DNA of 6,942 bases. It comes from Planctomycetota bacterium. Lineage in GTDB: Bacteria > Planctomycetota > GCA-002687715 > DRQF01. Below, piece by piece: positions 5,298 through 6,942 of this stretch. Position numbers and translations under genes: made by a program. The first letter of the stretch is position 1. Each line of letters opens with the position of its first letter. A model generated the notes under the pieces. That model had not been told where the DNA came from and did not search any database. It worked only from the letters and a program-made list of their open reading frames with translations. The DNA lies in the NCBI GenBank assembly GCA_024275615.1, contig JAJRYU010000371.1, positions 1-6,942 of the forward strand, in the 5' to 3' direction.

Positions 5298-6942
5298 CAA
5301 ACGAATTCCGTTGGAGCTACCGAGAATGGGACTGCTCTCAAAGAACTGGATGTGAATGAGAGAACCAGCGATCGAAGGAAATTGTCGCGAGACATTGGGG
5401 GCCATGAAATCACCCATGGCGCTGTAGCCCAAATTCCCCATGAGTATGAGATTCGTAGGATCCCCGGCAACAAGAAGCGGGAATCCGAAGATCAAAACAT
5501 CGGCTGGGGCAAGGCTCACGGCAATCACGCCCAATCCTCCTGGAGTCGCGCAGCTGCAAGCAAGCGTTCCCATGAGAGCATTGATGTCGCCGCCGTTAGG
5601 TAGCCAATTCAATTGTAGATTGTGCTGGCCTAAGCTAGAACTGTAACTCAGAACCGGCAGGGTATCTGAAAATAGGACCTCTGCACTTCCTGATTGCTCA
5701 CCGTTTTGTTGAGTGCCAATGGAACCGATGATGATGTCTGCGAATCCATCTCCATTCATGTCACCTGCTCCACCCACGGCAGAGCCGAGTCGGCGTCCAG
5801 GGACTTGACCAACAAACGTCTTAATGACTGAGCCATCGATTCCGGAAAAAATCGTCACACTTCCAGAGAGAGAACCACCTGTGTCGTCGTTTAGGGTGCC
5901 GACGACCACATCGGCGAAGCCATCGCCATTGACATCCCCAGCACCGCTCACCGCCGAGCCGAAGAGATCGGCGGCTGAATTGCCATGGAAAGTATAAAGA
6001 ACACCACCCGTGATACCGGAGAAAACGGTAACACTGCCGGAGTCCGGGCCGTTGACGTCCGCGGCCGGTGCGCTGACAACGAAATCGTCGAAGCCATCAG
6101 CATTGACATCGCCAACACCAGTGACTTGAGCGCCGAAGAAGTCAAATATGGCAAGTCCGGTTATAAAGTGAAGAACGCTGCCGTCGAACCCGGAGAAAAC
6201 CTGCACGCTGCCCGTGTTTGCTGCAAGGGTGTCATCTCCCGGCGAGCCTACAATGAGGTCCATGAATCCGTCGCCATTGACATCGCCGGCGCCTCCGACG
6301 GAGAATCCCAAAGAATCCGCCGAGGCAGCACCCGCGAACGTGTACAAGACGTTGCCAGTAAGACCGGAATAGACTCTTGCAGTTCCGGCGTCGCTTATGG
6401 CCGTATCTTCTTTTGATGCTCCAACAATAAAATCGGGAGTGCCATCGCCATTGACGTCACCTGTGCCACTCACGGCGGTACCGAATGCGTCGCCTATGCT
6501 GTTGCCCGTAAGCGCGAAAATAGTACTGCCATCAAGTCCCGAATAGACTCGGGCATAACCCGCTGCAGATGAGCCGACAAGATCCTCCGGAGCACCGACA
6601 ATGACATCGGCATGATTGTCGCCATTGATGTCCCCAAGTCCGCTGACAGAAGCGCCGAAACGGTCTTTCGTGCCATCACCATGAAAATGATGAAGAACAG
6701 CACCATCAGCGCCAGAGGTGACCCTTGCGCTGCCGGCAAGGAGTGCGTTGCTGCTCTCTGAGGGTGCTCCGAGAATGAGGTCGAGCACACCGTCGTTGTT
6801 GACATCACCCGCACTGCTTACCGATGACCCCAGCCTGTCGAAAGCCGTATGCCCATAGATGATACCCAAGGTCCGGGTGGCGAAGATTTCAACCTTTCCT
6901 GCTTGAAGACCGACGGTGTCATCATTGAAGGATCCAACAATG
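5283..6942 (-). CDS. FG-GAP (DxNxDG) repeat surface protein, 5' end outside window
   Basis: At least 552 residues are visible. The frame stays open to the right edge, reading IVGSFNDDTVGLQAGKVEIF before the TTG at 6867-6869, so any start inside the window is artificial; signal peptide and true start lie outside. Counting from that TTG as residue 1, GDVNxDG-type motifs begin at 21, 79, 137, 195, 253, 311 and 369, exactly 58 residues apart. Each unit runs FGSAVSGAGDVNGDGFADVV-like, then VG, a loop, and a GSVTVFSG-like strand. These are FG-GAP/integrin-alpha-type blades, in which the DxNxDG loop binds calcium; seven complete units plus part of an eighth suggest a beta-propeller. The second motif is GDINGDN, with the final Gly replaced. 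Residues about 405-528 form a non-repeat tail with a CSC pair (438-440) and IHIQFF...SNGIRLLVVP-like end, resembling the tail of the beta-helix protein at 2024. Probably extracellular, in adhesion or binding; the ligand is unknown. Confidence 0.88.
   Translation of the reverse strand, partial: IVGSFNDDTVGLQAGKVEIFATRTLGIIYGHTAFDRLGSSVSSAGDVNNDGVLDLILGAPSESSNALLAGSARVTSGADGAVLHHFHGDGTKDRFGASVSGLGDINGDNHADVIVGAPEDLVGSSAAGYARVYSGLDGSTIFALTGNSIGDAFGTAVSGTGDVNGDGTPDFIVGASKEDTAISDAGTARVYSGLTGNVLYTFAGAASADSLGFSVGGAGDVNGDGFMDLIVGSPGDDTLAANTGSVQVFSGFDGSVLHFITGLAIFDFFGAQVTGVGDVNADGFDDFVVSAPAADVNGPDSGSVTVFSGITGGVLYTFHGNSAADLFGSAVSGAGDVNGDGFADVVVGTLNDDTGGSLSGSVTIFSGIDGSVIKTFVGQVPGRRLGSAVGGAGDMNGDGFADIIIGSIGTQQNGEQSGSAEVLFSDTLPVLSYSSSLGQHNLQLNWLPNGGDINALMGTLACSCATPGGLGVIAVSLAPADVLIFGFPLLVAGDPTNLILMGNLGYSAMGDFMAPNVSRQFPSIAGSLIHIQFFESSPILGSSNGIRLLVVP
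5667..6839 (-). repeat. Seven tandem 174-base coding repeats (FG-GAP blades)
   Basis: The plus-strand word CCATTGAC or a close variant recurs with a 174-base step: its ATTGAC falls at 5928, 6102, 6276 and 6450, with variants one further step out on either side. The units match the 58-residue protein repeat exactly and have no insertions or deletions between the seven motifs. DNA identity is high at the DxNxDG loop and low elsewhere, so the copies are old and not freshly amplified. Confidence 0.8.

Noticed and set aside
5985..6416. A 143-codon open frame on the plus strand.
   Set aside because: It lies wholly opposite the FG-GAP repeats. The 174-base period keeps stops out of the opposite frame, and the product resembles no family.
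5667..6839. Regular spacing that could suggest a CRISPR array or satellite DNA.
   Set aside because: The 174-base unit is fully coding, a multiple of three, and only partly conserved; it is the DNA image of protein repeats.
6867..6869. TTG as the start codon of the FG-GAP gene.
   Set aside because: The frame continues without a stop to the window edge and encodes the end of another FG-GAP blade, so translation starts outside the window.

Overview
The window carries four protein-coding genes, one of them incomplete, and no RNA genes, insertion sequences or CRISPR arrays that I can see. Base composition is moderate (slightly GC-rich by eye). Three of the four genes encode large exported, repeat-built surface-type proteins. 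The style is familiar from Planctomycetota: a beta-helix protein ending in a choice-of-anchor-Q-like region, a DxNxDG (FG-GAP) repeat protein, and shared hydrophobic C-terminal tails. A planctomycete origin is therefore my best guess, but it rests on protein style and not on a marker gene.

Layout, left to right. (1) 29-1837, plus strand: a 602-residue exported protein made of two diverged copies of one secretin-like module. (2) 1838-2023: intergenic DNA with weak promoter-like sequence and an imperfect direct repeat. (3) 2024-3946, plus strand: a 640-residue secreted right-handed beta-helix protein with a ladder of cysteines and a C-terminal sorting-like tail. (4) 3947-4221: a convergent intergenic stretch without a convincing terminator. 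(5) 4222-5163, minus strand: a full-length nitrilase with an intact Glu-Lys-Cys triad. (6) 5164-5282: a short spacer. (7) 5283-6942, minus strand: an FG-GAP repeat protein whose 5' end lies beyond the right edge. Its last seven repeats keep an exact 58-residue (174-base) period.

The genes form two converging pairs: 1 and 3 read rightward, 7 and 5 read leftward. Nothing ties the nitrilase, a soluble enzyme without a signal peptide, to the surface proteins around it, so I do not propose a common pathway. The most interesting points are the internally duplicated, pore-less secretin-like protein, the similar C-terminal modules on two unrelated repeat proteins (probably a sorting or anchoring signal), and the very regular propeller-type repeats. 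I found no strong case for a wholly new system.
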